Assembly: GCA_964346185.1 (NCBI GenBank)
Contig: CAYFTR010000013.1
Coordinates: 1 to 42,956, forward strand
DNA: 42,956 nucleotides
Direction of reading: 5' to 3'
Source of the DNA: JAAYJS01 sp964346185
Lineage (GTDB): Bacteria; Bacillota; Clostridia; Eubacteriales; Eubacteriaceae
Shown here: positions 23,724-32,844 of the stretch, in pieces
How the letters are laid out: each line of letters begins with the position of its first letter
Position numbering within the stretch: the stretch's first letter is position 1
The notes under the pieces: generated by a model
What the model saw: the letters and a program-made list of their open reading frames with translations, nothing else
Database searches by the model: none
What the model was told of the DNA's origin: nothing
Position numbers and translations under genes: made by a program

Positions 23724-23892
23724 GTACCCCCTATCAGTATAGAGCGGGTGCGGAAGGACATACCGATTAATATTTAAATCCTCGGCAGTTCTTTAAAACA
23801 AATGAGCTTTTCAATTCCTACGAATTGTCAGCTATATATTTCTTATTATATTTTTCATTTGAAAAAGACCGCCTGCTCAGCGGTCTTTTTTT
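23724..23892 (+). ncRNA. Candidate small non-coding RNA (unassigned)
   Basis: A strong promoter precedes about 170 nt with no convincing ORF, ending in a terminator. Hairpins can be drawn: ACCC-CUAU-CAGU-AUAG-GGGU at the 5' end, CCGA/UCGG (from 23763), and CAATTC-CTAC-GAATTG nested in AGCT/AGCT (about 23815). It shares no clear identity with SRP RNA (AGCA loop absent) and I could not show the 6S closing stem. It could also be an antisense transcript against the convergent ksgA end. Confidence 0.4.
23865..23892. terminator. Bidirectional terminator between the sRNA candidate and ksgA
   Basis: AAAGACCGC and GCGGTCTTT flank a CTGCTCA loop. A T-run lies on the + side and an A-run on the left serves ksgA on the minus strand. 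Confidence 0.85.
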
Positions 23893-23942
23893 AGATTTTA
23901 TTGATGAAATCACCGAATTACCGTTTTTGTAATTCCCTCCCC

Positions 23943-24797
23943 TTAGTCGACAACTTCCGATAACAAATTGGAGAGTCGGGCAAATTCCGTTTCCGATAGG
24001 GTTTCGCCTCTTAAAGTCGGCGGATAACCCATTGTTTTTAAAACCTTCTCGGTCATTTCCCGGGGAATACCCAAATTCATCTGCAAACCGTTAGCTAAGG
24101 TTTTTCGTCTGTTCATGAAAGAGGCTCTGACAACTTTAAAAAAAGTTTCTTTATTATGCACTTCCGCCGGCGGGGTCTCCCGTTTATTTAAATGAACTAC
24201 AACGGAATCCACTCGGGGTTTCGGAATGAATACCGTCGGCGGTACCTTAAAGGCTATCGACACTTTGGCATAATAGCGACAGGCAATGGTTAAGGCACCG
24301 TAATCCTTTGTGCCGGGCACTGCCCCCAAGCGATCTCCCACTTCCTTTTGAATGAGGTAAGTCATCCCCTGAATCGGTAAGTCTGATTCGAGAAAGCCCA
24401 TCATGATAGGTGAAGTAATATAATAAGGCAGGTTGGCAACAATTTTAAAAGGAGTCCCCTCGCCGATTAAAGAGGGGATGTCCGTCTTTAAAATATCTCC
24501 GTGATGAACGGTAATGTTCTCTCTGCCGGCGGTGGTTTCCCGCAGAATCGGTATTAAGCGATGATCTATTTCCACACTGTATACCCGAGCCACCCTGTCG
24601 GATAGAGCCAGAGTCAATGTACCGATACCGGGTCCCACCTCCAAGACAATATCCTCCCCGGTGATGTTTGCCGTATCTACAATACGTTTTACAATATTGC
24701 GATCGACAATAAAGTTTTGCCCGTACCGTTTTGCGGTGCGAAAATTGTGTTTTTTAAGTAAGGTTTGCACCGTTGTCGGAGATGTCAATGGATTCAT
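23943..24797 (-). CDS. rsmA: 16S rRNA dimethyladenosine transferase
   Basis: A 284-residue KsgA/RsmA that dimethylates two adjacent adenines near the 3' end of 16S rRNA during 30S assembly. The N-terminal KRYGQNFIVDRNIVKRIV is typical. SAM-binding motif I is VLEVGPGIGTLTLAL, and the catalytic NLPYYITSP is intact. The C-terminal helical domain starts near 195. The ribosome site before its ATG is weak; it lies 30 bp after the lipoprotein gene and is probably on the same transcript. Confidence 0.96.
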   Translation of the reverse strand: MNPLTSPTTVQTLLKKHNFRTAKRYGQNFIVDRNIVKRIVDTANITGEDIVLEVGPGIGTLTLALSDRVARVYSVEIDHRLIPILRETTAGRENITVHHGDILKTDIPSLIGEGTPFKIVANLPYYITSPIMMGFLESDLPIQGMTYLIQKEVGDRLGAVPGTKDYGALTIACRYYAKVSIAFKVPPTVFIPKPRVDSVVVHLNKRETPPAEVHNKETFFKVVRASFMNRRKTLANGLQMNLGIPREMTEKVLKTMGYPPTLRGETLSETEFARLSNLLSEVVD

Positions 24798-24827
24798 AGG
24801 ATATTGCTCGCTTTACTGAAAATTTTT

Positions 24828-25568
24828 TTATTGTGTTTTTACACAGGTAACGGTATACAAAAATTCGTCGCCGGAAGAAACGTCCACATTCATTTTACCG
24901 TCATCCTGAATTTCATACATAATTGACAAATCGCCGATAGCATCGGGTGCATCCCAATTGTCGATTAAAGTCCAGCTTGTATCACCGACGTTTTCTCCTT
25001 TATGCACCACATTTAAAACACGATCGGGTTGAAAGGTTAATTTTAAAACATCGGCTGCGGCAACGCCTTCCACTTGCACGGGTTGCCCCAATACGTCGAC
25101 AACGGATTCACCGTTCCAGGTGCCGACCAATTTCTTTTCGGATTCGGAAAGCGAATGCATCGGATCCATAGCGTCGGTGCCCTCACGACCGAAAACAATA
25201 TCTACCCCCGTATTGGATGCGTTTTTAAATTCCAAAAAATCGCCGTCGATGGTACCCTGCCATTCTTCGCTGCCTTCGTTAATAGTTACCTTATCACCGT
25301 CTACGGACCATTTGCCCGTGCCTTCTTCGCCGTCAACGAAAATCTTTACTTTGTTGCCCGATACAAATTCCAATGTAAAGCCTTCTTTAAAAACTTCCGA
25401 CGGTGACATGGTGACACCGCTGGCCGTCGTTTTAATGGCTTTCCACTTCCCTGCAAAGCGTTCGTCTACTTTACCGCCGCAACCGGCTAACAGCACTATC
25501 GCCGATACCAATATTAAAGCGACAGCTATTCGGGTATGAACACGTCTGAATAAATTGCTTTTTTTCAT
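24828..25568 (-). CDS. Hypothetical lipoprotein with two lipocalin-like modules
   Basis: A 246-residue exported lipoprotein: signal sequence and lipobox LAGC at about 26-29. The mature part has two similar beta-rich modules, each starting with a 'GKW/GTW' strand (FAGKWKAIK at about 38, LVGTWNGES at about 148) and ending in a segment with dense strands, a layout like small lipocalin-like or DUF5640/DUF4923-type stress lipoproteins. No ligand can be predicted. AGGAG precedes the ATG. It has its own promoter (25618-25646) and is upstream of ksgA. Confidence 0.78.
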   Translation of the reverse strand: MKKSNLFRRVHTRIAVALILVSAIVLLAGCGGKVDERFAGKWKAIKTTASGVTMSPSEVFKEGFTLEFVSGNKVKIFVDGEEGTGKWSVDGDKVTINEGSEEWQGTIDGDFLEFKNASNTGVDIVFGREGTDAMDPMHSLSESEKKLVGTWNGESVVDVLGQPVQVEGVAAADVLKLTFQPDRVLNVVHKGENVGDTSWTLIDNWDAPDAIGDLSIMYEIQDDGKMNVDVSSGDEFLYTVTCVKTQ

Positions 25569-25617
25569 AATTGTCTCCTCTTCTTTTTGAAACTGAAATC
25601 CGTTACGACTTTTCTTT

Positions 25618-25646
25618 ATTATACCTTATTTTAAGACGACGGACAA
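25618..25646 (-). promoter_or_regulatory. Promoter of the lipoprotein-ksgA transcript
   Basis: On the minus strand TTGTCC (-35), a 17-bp spacer and a perfect TATAAT (-10). Confidence 0.7.
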
Positions 25647-25688
25647 TCTCTGAAACCGAACAAATCCGATTTGCAATTTCTTACAGGC

Positions 25689-25733
25689 AGCACACGCCCC
25701 TTTACCCTTTACACCTTGTAAGGGACGGGTGCT
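25689..25733. other. Long inverted repeat in the his upstream region
   Basis: AGCACACGCCCCTTTAC (25689-25705) pairs with GTAAGGGACGGGTGCT (25718-25733) with about one gap and few mismatches; no T-run follows. It lies upstream of both divergent promoters' start sites, so it may act at DNA level. Confidence 0.5.
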
Positions 25734-25740
25734 TAAAGGC

Positions 25741-25752
25741 ATTGTCGACAAT
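25741..25752. promoter_or_regulatory. Palindrome upstream of the his promoter
   Basis: ATTGTCGACAAT is a perfect 12-bp palindrome about 27 bp upstream of the -35 of the first his promoter. It may be an operator; no regulator is known for it. Confidence 0.4.
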
Positions 25753-25778
25753 TTCGCTATTTTGTCATCGTTAAGCGG

Positions 25779-25849
25779 TTTCCGAAGGTTTAAAACTGTA
25801 TTATAATAATGGTACTGTTCTTGACCTTTAAATGATTTAATGTTAAACT
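25779..25849 (+). promoter_or_regulatory. Two candidate promoters of the his operon
   Basis: P1: TTTCCG, 17 bp, TATAAT (25779-25807). P2: TTGACC, 17 bp, TAAACT (25821-25849). No T-box or His-codon attenuator is visible. Confidence 0.55.
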
Positions 25850-25890
25850 ACCTTTGCTTTACTATGTTAACGTGTTAAATTGGAGGATAT

Positions 25891-27129
25891 ATGTCAACAA
25901 GTTATACCTTAGAAGGATTTGAAAATATACAATATCAGGGGTTGCGGCACTTACAAACCCTGCAAGGGCGTCTTTCCGACCTGTACAAAAGCTACGGCTA
26001 CCACCAGGTCATGACCCCTACTTTGGAATCCTACGACTTATACGGCAACGAAGAGGGCTTTCGCCGGGAAGATTTGTTTAAACTGGTCAACCATCAGGGC
26101 AAGGTGTTGGTGTTAAAGCACGATGCCACCGTTCCGATTACCCGCACCGCCGCTATCAATCATAAAGATCCTCGGGAGATCATTAAGTTTTTTTACGATA
26201 CCAATTTGTATCGCAACTTTTCTTCTCCCGACATTATTAAAAAGGAAGAAAGCCAAATGGGCATCGAATATTTTGGCAGTCACAGCCCCGAATGCGACGG
26301 AGAAATCATCGAGCTGGCCTTACGCTCCTTAAAAGTGAACGGTATCCGGAATATCCATGTGGATATCGGCCACGTGGGTTTTATTAACCGCTTTCTCGAT
26401 ACCCTTAACTTCACAAAAAAAGCCCGTCTGGAATTGCTTCGACTGATCGAAAATAAAAACCTTGCGGATATCCACGATTTTATTTCCCCACTTTCATTGA
26501 CGGAACAGTCAAAAAAAATCATCATGGCATTGCCCATGCTTTACGGTGATCCTAAAACCATTGTGTCCGAAATGTCGGAGCTGTGTGTCAACAAAGAGAT
26601 GGAAGCGGTTGTGGACTACCTCAAGGCATTACTCCACCATACGGACACGGTAAGCATTACCCCCTATTTGTATTTTGATTTAGGCTTTACCAATCGCATG
26701 AACTACTATTCGGATCTTATCTTTAAAGCTTATATGGACGACTGGGGCGAAACGGTCGTCGGCGGCGGTCGCTACAACCACCTCTCCGCTCAATTCGGCA
26801 TTGACAGACCGGCATGCGGCTTCGGCATCGATTTGTTGGGAACCTTGGATTATTTGGACCAAAAAGGCTTGCTAAAAAAAGAACCCGAAAGTACCGTCGT
26901 TGTTTTGTATCGGCGAAAGGATAAAGCCCCCGCCTATACCTACGCAAACCGACTGAGATCCGAGGGCAAAACTGTGGAAACCTTTGATTTGTATACCACG
27001 CCCCAAGCTTTTATCGACTCGCAGCAAAACAATGTTCTCTACCAAAACGCGCAATTTGTCTACATCGAATCGGGTACGGTTTATTATCGACAAAACGGTA
27101 CCTTTGTAGCGGAAACGGAGGTTCAATGA
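25891..27129 (+). CDS. hisZ: ATP phosphoribosyltransferase regulatory subunit
   Basis: A 412-residue HisZ, a catalytically inactive paralogue of class II histidyl-tRNA synthetase that pairs with short HisG to form the active, feedback-sensitive first enzyme of histidine synthesis. Typical blocks are GLRHLQTLQGRLSDLYKSYGY, the motif 1-like ATVPITRTAA, YDTNLYRNF and VGGGRYNHL near residue 290. True HisRS motif 3 is not kept. GGAGG lies before the ATG. It starts the nine-gene his operon and overlaps hisG in ATGA. Confidence 0.94.
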   Translation: MSTSYTLEGFENIQYQGLRHLQTLQGRLSDLYKSYGYHQVMTPTLESYDLYGNEEGFRREDLFKLVNHQGKVLVLKHDATVPITRTAAINHKDPREIIKFFYDTNLYRNFSSPDIIKKEESQMGIEYFGSHSPECDGEIIELALRSLKVNGIRNIHVDIGHVGFINRFLDTLNFTKKARLELLRLIENKNLADIHDFISPLSLTEQSKKIIMALPMLYGDPKTIVSEMSELCVNKEMEAVVDYLKALLHHTDTVSITPYLYFDLGFTNRMNYYSDLIFKAYMDDWGETVVGGGRYNHLSAQFGIDRPACGFGIDLLGTLDYLDQKGLLKKEPESTVVVLYRRKDKAPAYTYANRLRSEGKTVETFDLYTTPQAFIDSQQNNVLYQNAQFVYIESGTVYYRQNGTFVAETEVQ

Positions 27130-27758
27130 TGCAAATTCAACTGGCACTTGCCAAAGGAAGAGTGGCAAAAAAAGCCATTGCCCTGCTCGGTGAGTTGGGG
27201 TATAGATTCCCCGATTACAGCGACAACAGCCGAAAATTAATTTTTGCCGACAGTACCGGAAGCATCGCGTTTTTTCTGGTAAAGTCGCCGGACGTCCCCA
27301 CTTACGTTGCCAAGGGTGCTGCCGATATCGGCATTGTGGGGCGGGACGTGCTCATGGAGCAACCAGCACCGGTCTACGAATTGCTTAATTTAAATATCGG
27401 GTGTTGCCGCATTTGCGTGGCGGGTATGAAAGACGCCCGAATTCCGAAAAACAAAAAAATTGTGGTGGGTACCAAATACCCCAACATTGCCAAACACTAT
27501 TACAACGAGAAAAAACAACCTGTCGATATCATTTATCTTAACGGCTCCGTGGAGTTGGCACCGATTTTAGGTTTATCCGACTATATTGTGGATATTGTTG
27601 AAACCGGCGGCACCTTAAAGGAAAACGGTTTGGTGGTTCTGGAAGATATTGCCCAAGTCTCCTCCAGACTTATTGCCAATAAAGTCAGTTTAAAGACCAA
27701 ACGGGCGGCCATCGACCCGATTCTTGAGAAATTCGACAGTATTCGCTATCAAGGTTAA
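27129..27758 (+). CDS. hisG: ATP phosphoribosyltransferase, short form
   Basis: A 209-residue catalytic subunit that joins ATP and PRPP. It is the short form, lacking the C-terminal regulatory domain, consistent with hisZ next door. The core ALAKGRVAKKA N-terminus, the GRDVL region (GAADIGIVGRDVLME) and the PRPP loop (VDIVETGGTLKENGL) are present. Two ATGs are adjacent; the second (27129) has better spacing from CGGAGG, the first (27126) is possible. Confidence 0.95.
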   Translation: MQIQLALAKGRVAKKAIALLGELGYRFPDYSDNSRKLIFADSTGSIAFFLVKSPDVPTYVAKGAADIGIVGRDVLMEQPAPVYELLNLNIGCCRICVAGMKDARIPKNKKIVVGTKYPNIAKHYYNEKKQPVDIIYLNGSVELAPILGLSDYIVDIVETGGTLKENGLVVLEDIAQVSSRLIANKVSLKTKRAAIDPILEKFDSIRYQG

Positions 27759-27829
27759 TAATTTTGTTAAAAATAAGGTAATCTATATGCAAACACAGTA
27801 TACTGATAAGAAGTGTAAAGCGAGGAAGT

Positions 27830-29113
27830 ATGAAACGTTATACCTACGAAGAAAGTATCTCTCAAATAGATAAGCTTCTCTTACGGGAAGAGGACACCCG
27901 GGAGTCACTGCGTCAACAAGTTGTGGCAATTATCGACGATGTCCGCCAAAACGGAGACGAAGCCCTGTACAGACGAACAAAAGACTACGACGGTGTTTCT
28001 TTAAACGCCCTTGCAGTCAGTGAAGAAGAATTCGAAGAAGCCATGGCTCTGGTCAGCGACGAACAGATTGCCGTTATCCAGGAAGCCGCCGACAATATTC
28101 GAACCTTCCACCAAAAACAATTGGAAACCACCTGGACTTACAACCCCGAACCCGGCATTACCCTGGGGCAAAAAATAACCCCCATTCGTAAAGTGGGGCT
28201 TTATGTTCCCGGGGGGAAGGCCGCCTACCCATCCACCGTGTTGATGGATGCCATCCCCGCAACGGTTGCCGGCGTTTCGGAGTTATCAATCGTTACGCCG
28301 CCGCAAAAAAACGGTAAAATTGCACCTGCTATCCTGGCTGCCGCCCGCATAGCAGGCGTACACAGCGTCTATAAAGTAGGTGGGGCACAAGCCGTTGCCG
28401 CTCTTGCCTACGGCACAGAAACCGTCGCACCGGTAGATAAAATTGTCGGCCCCGGCAATATATTTGTTGCCCTCGCCAAACGGGAAGTCTTCGGCAAAGT
28501 GGCCATCGATATGATTGCCGGTCCCAGTGAAGTTTTAATTATTGCCGACGGTATTGACACTGACCCTGCCATTGTCGCAGGGGATTTGCTTTCCCAGGCG
28601 GAACACGACGAACGTGCCATGACCGTTCTGGTTACCACCGACCCCACCTTCGGCGATGCCGTACAAGCCGCCGTCACCAAGCAATTACAGGAAGATATCG
28701 GCCGAAAAACCATTGCCGCAAAAGCCGTTGCGGACTACGGTTTTATTTTTGATGTCCGAAATTTGCAACAAGCCTACGCACTTGCCAATGCCGTTGCTCC
28801 GGAGCATTTGGAAATTTTAACGCAAAACCCCAAAGAAGCCTTGGCTCACATCGACAATGCCGGTGCCTTTTTTATCGGACCCTACACCCCCGAACCCCTG
28901 GGCGACTACTTTGCAGGCCCTAACCACACCCTGCCCACATCGGGTACGGCACGGTTTTCCTCCCCCCTCGGGGTTTACGACTTTATTAAACGAAGTTCCA
29001 TTATCGAGTACAACCGTTCAGCCTTGGAAAAAGTTTACACAAAGGTTGCCGCCTTTGCCCGTTCCGAAGGGTTGGATGCTCACGCACTCAGCGTAGAAAG
29101 GCGGTTTTTATGA
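27830..29113 (+). CDS. hisD: Histidinol dehydrogenase
   Basis: A 427-residue zinc enzyme that oxidises L-histidinol twice to histidine with NAD+. Landmarks are VPGGKAAYPSTVLM, KIVGPGNIFVALAKREV, IDMIAGPSEVL (zinc Gln/His region AGDLLSQAEHDERA) and NHTLPTSGTARF. Length is typical. AGCGAGG precedes the ATG after a 71-bp gap from hisG; the end overlaps hisC in ATGA. Confidence 0.97.
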   Translation: MKRYTYEESISQIDKLLLREEDTRESLRQQVVAIIDDVRQNGDEALYRRTKDYDGVSLNALAVSEEEFEEAMALVSDEQIAVIQEAADNIRTFHQKQLETTWTYNPEPGITLGQKITPIRKVGLYVPGGKAAYPSTVLMDAIPATVAGVSELSIVTPPQKNGKIAPAILAAARIAGVHSVYKVGGAQAVAALAYGTETVAPVDKIVGPGNIFVALAKREVFGKVAIDMIAGPSEVLIIADGIDTDPAIVAGDLLSQAEHDERAMTVLVTTDPTFGDAVQAAVTKQLQEDIGRKTIAAKAVADYGFIFDVRNLQQAYALANAVAPEHLEILTQNPKEALAHIDNAGAFFIGPYTPEPLGDYFAGPNHTLPTSGTARFSSPLGVYDFIKRSSIIEYNRSALEKVYTKVAAFARSEGLDAHALSVERRFL

Positions 29114-30180
29114 GTTCCTACGTACGACCGACAATAAAAAAGCTTAACGCCTATCGGGTCACCCCGCCGGATTACGACATTATCGTAAACGCCAACGAAT
29201 GCCCCTGGGATATTCCCAAGTCGTTAAAAGAAGAAATTTGCAGAAAAATAATGGCGACCCCCTTAAACCGCTACCCCGATGCCGGCTTTCGCGGTTTGCT
29301 TAAAGCCCTGTCGGCATACACCGGCTACCCGGAGAGCCACCACATTTGCGGCAACGGCTCCGACGAGCTCATCGCCATGCTGTACCAGACCTTTGTCGCC
29401 CCCGGAGAAGTTGCCCTCTCCCATAGCCCGGGTTTTGCCATGTATAGCCTTTGGGCCGAAATTTCCGGTGCTACCTTTATCGATGTCCCCGACACCGAAG
29501 CGGACACCCCGAACATCGAAGAAATGGTTCGCCTTGCCGTCGCCAACAATGCAAAAATCATATTTCTTTGTAACCCCAACAACCCGACGGGTTATCTCTT
29601 TCAGCGAGAAGAAATCGTACATATCATCGACAATACGCCAAGCTTAATTGTTCTGGACGAAGCGTACATGGAATTTCACGGCAACAGCCTGAGCGATTTG
29701 ATTGACCTGTATCCCGAACGTATCATTATTATGCGTACTCTGTCCAAGGCCTTCGGTCTGGCTGCCCTGCGTTGCGGTTATTGTTTGGGCAACCCCGAAC
29801 TCATCGATTATATGTACAAGGTGAAAGCACCCTATAACATGAATACTTTTACGCAAATTGCAGCACAAACCCTGCTCAACAATCGGATGTTGTTAAAAGA
29901 ACGCTTAGACTTAATCAAAGAGGAAAAACAAAAATTGGAGGACTTACTAAATACCCTGCCCGATGTGCAAGCCGCTCCGACGGCCTCCAACTTTATTTAT
30001 TTTAAAACACCAAAGGCAACCGCCCTCTATAATGCTCTGGAGGCGAACAGCATTCTCGTCAAATACTATCCCGAAAACAGTGCCTTTCGACTGACCGTCG
30101 GCACCCCGGAAGAAAACATCAAAATTGCCAACATCATCAAGGAGGTTTGCCGTGACCAGAGTTGCATGCAAACAACGTAG
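29110..30180 (+). CDS. hisC: Histidinol-phosphate aminotransferase
   Basis: A 356-residue fold-type I PLP enzyme that converts imidazole-acetol phosphate to histidinol phosphate. N-terminal YDIIVNANECPWD, the cofactor-binding GNGSDELI, the CNPNNPTG and VLDEAYMEF blocks, and the PLP lysine in TLSKAFGLAALR are all present. It is coupled to hisD by ATGA. A longer reading of hisB starts inside it, but hisB proper begins at its very end. Confidence 0.96.
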   Translation: MSSYVRPTIKKLNAYRVTPPDYDIIVNANECPWDIPKSLKEEICRKIMATPLNRYPDAGFRGLLKALSAYTGYPESHHICGNGSDELIAMLYQTFVAPGEVALSHSPGFAMYSLWAEISGATFIDVPDTEADTPNIEEMVRLAVANNAKIIFLCNPNNPTGYLFQREEIVHIIDNTPSLIVLDEAYMEFHGNSLSDLIDLYPERIIIMRTLSKAFGLAALRCGYCLGNPELIDYMYKVKAPYNMNTFTQIAAQTLLNNRMLLKERLDLIKEEKQKLEDLLNTLPDVQAAPTASNFIYFKTPKATALYNALEANSILVKYYPENSAFRLTVGTPEENIKIANIIKEVCRDQSCMQTT

Positions 30181-30739
30181 CACCGCGGAAACATCGATCC
30201 GCTTAACGTTAAATTTAGACGGTACGGGCCAATGTGACAGCCAAACCGGCATCGGTTTTCTTGACCATATGTTAACCCTTTTTGCCGCCCACGGTCGGTT
30301 CGATTTAATCGTGGACGGTCGGGGCGACAATGTCGATAACCACCACCTGGTGGAAGATATCGGCATTGTGTTGGGACAGGCCTTTGCCGAAGCCCTCGGC
30401 AATAAAGCCGGCATTACCCGCTACGCCCATTGTTATCTGCCCATGGACGAAAGTCTCTGTCGCCTTTGTGTGGACATCAGCGGGCGTCCCACCTTGGTTT
30501 TCGACGTTCCCTTTACCCGCGAGTTTCTCGGAGATTTGGAAACCGAAATGATCGAGGAGTTTTTTATCGCCTTTGTCAACAATGCAAAAATAACCCTGCA
30601 TGCAACCTGCCTGTACGGTAAAAACAACCATCACATCGCAGAGGGACTCTTTAAAGGTCTCGGCAGAACTTTAAAAACCGCCGTCGCCTTAAGCCCTGAT
30701 GTTACGGAGATTCCCTCCACCAAGGGCGTCATTGAGTAG
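30152..30739 (+). CDS. hisB: Imidazoleglycerol-phosphate dehydratase
   Basis: A 195-residue monofunctional HisB dehydratase with no attached histidinol-phosphatase domain. Metal-binding histidines sit in GIGFLDHMLTLFAAHGRFD, DNHHLVEDIGI and KNNHHIAEGLFKGLG. The start is GTG at 30152 with AAGGAGG 8 nt upstream; a longer ATG at 30125 overlaps hisC and is less likely. 7 bp separate it from hisH. Confidence 0.95.
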   Translation: MTRVACKQRSTAETSIRLTLNLDGTGQCDSQTGIGFLDHMLTLFAAHGRFDLIVDGRGDNVDNHHLVEDIGIVLGQAFAEALGNKAGITRYAHCYLPMDESLCRLCVDISGRPTLVFDVPFTREFLGDLETEMIEEFFIAFVNNAKITLHATCLYGKNNHHIAEGLFKGLGRTLKTAVALSPDVTEIPSTKGVIE

Positions 30740-30746
30740 GTGTATC

Positions 30747-31364
30747 ATGATAGCTGTTATAGATTATGACGTGGGCAATATACGCTCCGTCGAAAACGCT
30801 TTAAAAGAAATCGGTCTGGCCTACCGCATTACCGCAGAGCCCGACGTCATTGCAAAGGCAAAGGGCATATTGCTGCCCGGTGTCGGTGCTTTCGGTCATG
30901 CCATGGGGCAATTGCACCGCTACCGACTTGTGGATACTCTGCACAACGCCGTTGCGAATGGCACCCCCTTATTGGGAATTTGTCTGGGCATGCAGGTATT
31001 GTTTAACAACAGCGATGAAAGTGTGGAGGATACCGGCGGTTTGGGCTTTATTGACGGTTGTATCGCCAAAATAAAAGCACCGCATTTAAAAGTCCCCCAT
31101 ATGGGCTGGAATCGGTTGGTTTTTACGGGAGAAACCCCTTTGCAACATCGGCTGCCCCGATCGCCCTATGTGTACTTTGTTCACTCCTACTACGCCATCC
31201 CCGACCGTTTTAACGACAGCGTCGTCGCCTATACGGATTACGGCGATTTAAAAATCCCCGCTATTGTCCGAAAAGGCAAGGTTGTGGGCATGCAATTTCA
31301 TCCTGAAAAAAGCGGTGATGTCGGCATACAATTATTAAAAAATTTTAAGGAGAGTATTGAATGA
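30747..31364 (+). CDS. hisH: Imidazole glycerol phosphate synthase, glutaminase subunit
   Basis: A 205-residue class I amidotransferase subunit that feeds ammonia to HisF. IAVIDYDVGNIRSVENAL starts it, LLGICLGMQVLF holds the catalytic Cys, and VHSYYAIP plus MQFHPEKSG the His-Glu pair. The start at 30747 matches the family; an in-frame upstream ATG lies inside hisB. It overlaps hisA in ATGA. Confidence 0.96.
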   Translation: MIAVIDYDVGNIRSVENALKEIGLAYRITAEPDVIAKAKGILLPGVGAFGHAMGQLHRYRLVDTLHNAVANGTPLLGICLGMQVLFNNSDESVEDTGGLGFIDGCIAKIKAPHLKVPHMGWNRLVFTGETPLQHRLPRSPYVYFVHSYYAIPDRFNDSVVAYTDYGDLKIPAIVRKGKVVGMQFHPEKSGDVGIQLLKNFKESIE

Positions 31365-32089
31365 TCATCTTACCCGCCATCGATATTAAAAACCAAAAAT
31401 GTGTTCGCCTGTCTCAGGGTAAAAAGGATAAGGAAACCGTTTATTTTGACGACCCCGTCGCCGTCGCCAAAAATTTCGAAGAACTGGGTGTCTCTTACCT
31501 GCACATCATCGACCTGGACGGTGCCTTCGACGGTTTGCCCGTCAACTTAAAACTCATCCGCGACATCGTTCAAAGCGTCAACATACCGGTACAGGTGGGC
31601 GGCGGCATTCGCACCATGGAAACCGCAGCCGCCTATTTGGATATCGGGGTTCGTCGCATTATCATCGGAACTCAAGCCGTGGAGGACACCCCTTTTATCG
31701 AACGGCTCATTCATCGTTACGATGAACATATCTGCGTATCCCTGGATGCCGACCAAGGCATGGTTGCCGTTAAAGGTTGGGTGGAAACCTCCGCCGTCGA
31801 AGCTCCGGCATTGGCAACTAAACTCGAACAGCTGGGGTTGAGTACCTTAATTTATACGGATATCAACAAAGACGGTATGCTTACGGGACCCAATTTTCAA
31901 ATGCTGGATCTGCTCAACCGCAGCTTGAATATGAACATTATTGCCGCCGGCGGCATCGCCACGGAAGCACATTTGGACGAACTGGAACGAATGAACCTTT
32001 ACGGTGCCGTCACCGGCAGAGCCGTCTACGAAGGTACGCTTAATTTAAAGGCCTACCTTGACAGAAAGCGACAAGAACATGCTGGCTAA
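31361..32089 (+). CDS. hisA: ProFAR isomerase
   Basis: A 242-residue (beta/alpha)8 barrel that isomerises ProFAR to PRFAR. MIILPAIDIKNQKCVRLSQG carries the catalytic Asp8, and the second half has YTDINKDGMLTGPN with the second catalytic Asp. The length is typical. It overlaps hisF by about 11 bp. Confidence 0.96.
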   Translation: MIILPAIDIKNQKCVRLSQGKKDKETVYFDDPVAVAKNFEELGVSYLHIIDLDGAFDGLPVNLKLIRDIVQSVNIPVQVGGGIRTMETAAAYLDIGVRRIIIGTQAVEDTPFIERLIHRYDEHICVSLDADQGMVAVKGWVETSAVEAPALATKLEQLGLSTLIYTDINKDGMLTGPNFQMLDLLNRSLNMNIIAAGGIATEAHLDELERMNLYGAVTGRAVYEGTLNLKAYLDRKRQEHAG

Positions 32090-32834
32090 ACGAATTGTAC
32101 CCTGTCTGGACGTGGACAACGGCCGTGTGGTCAAAGGCAAACGCTTTAAAAACATCCAAGATGTTGACAACCCTGTAGATTTAGCCAAGTTTTATTGCGA
32201 TGCCGGTGCCGACGAACTGGTCTTTTACGACATTACCGCCTCCTACGAAGAACGAAATATTTTCTTACATATTGTAGAAGATGTCGCTGCCGCCGTACGT
32301 ATTCCTTTAACGGTAGGCGGCGGCATACGCAAGCTTGATGACTTCTCCGCCGTTCTCAATGCCGGTGCCGACAAGGTATCCGTTAACTCCGCCGCCGTTG
32401 CCAACCCCGACCTTATTGCCGAAGCCGCCGACCGCTTCGGCTCCCAATGTGTAGTGTTGTCTATCGATGCCAAAAGAAACGATACTGCCACCTGGGACGT
32501 CTACGTAAAAGGCGGCAGAGAAAACACGGGGCTTAATGCCGTGGACTGGGCACTTCGGGGGCAACAACGGGGTGCCGGTGAAATTTGCATCAACTCCATC
32601 GATATGGACGGCGTTAAACAAGGTTACGACCTGGCGTTAAACAAAATCCTGTCGGAACAACTAACCATACCCGTTATCGCCTCCGGGGGTGCCGGACACA
32701 TGCAGGACTTTGCCGATGTATTAAAAGTAGGTGCCGACGCCGCGCTTGCCGCTTCGGTCTTTCACTACAAAGAAATTTTAATCGGCGATTTAAAACGGTT
32801 TTTACAGAAACAGGGACTCACCGTCCGTCTTTAG
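32079..32834 (+). CDS. hisF: Imidazole glycerol phosphate synthase, cyclase subunit
   Basis: A 251-residue (beta/alpha)8 barrel that closes the imidazole ring and releases AICAR. MLAKRIVPCLDVDNGRVVKG carries the catalytic Asp11, and EICINSIDMDGVKQGYDLAL the second Asp. The ATG at 32079 is chosen on family length; a TTG-led extension from 32058 lies inside hisA. hisIE starts 10 bp later. Confidence 0.95.
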   Translation: MLAKRIVPCLDVDNGRVVKGKRFKNIQDVDNPVDLAKFYCDAGADELVFYDITASYEERNIFLHIVEDVAAAVRIPLTVGGGIRKLDDFSAVLNAGADKVSVNSAAVANPDLIAEAADRFGSQCVVLSIDAKRNDTATWDVYVKGGRENTGLNAVDWALRGQQRGAGEICINSIDMDGVKQGYDLALNKILSEQLTIPVIASGGAGHMQDFADVLKVGADAALAASVFHYKEILIGDLKRFLQKQGLTVRL

Positions 32835-32844
32835 AAAGGATCCC

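Noticed and set aside
23745..23765. GCGGAAGGA resembling the SRP RNA tip
   Set aside because: The invariant AGCA side of the SRP loop and flanking pairs are missing.
23802..23892. 30-codon frame in the pdxA-ksgA gap
   Set aside because: No ribosome site, and the frame reads through the terminator stem.
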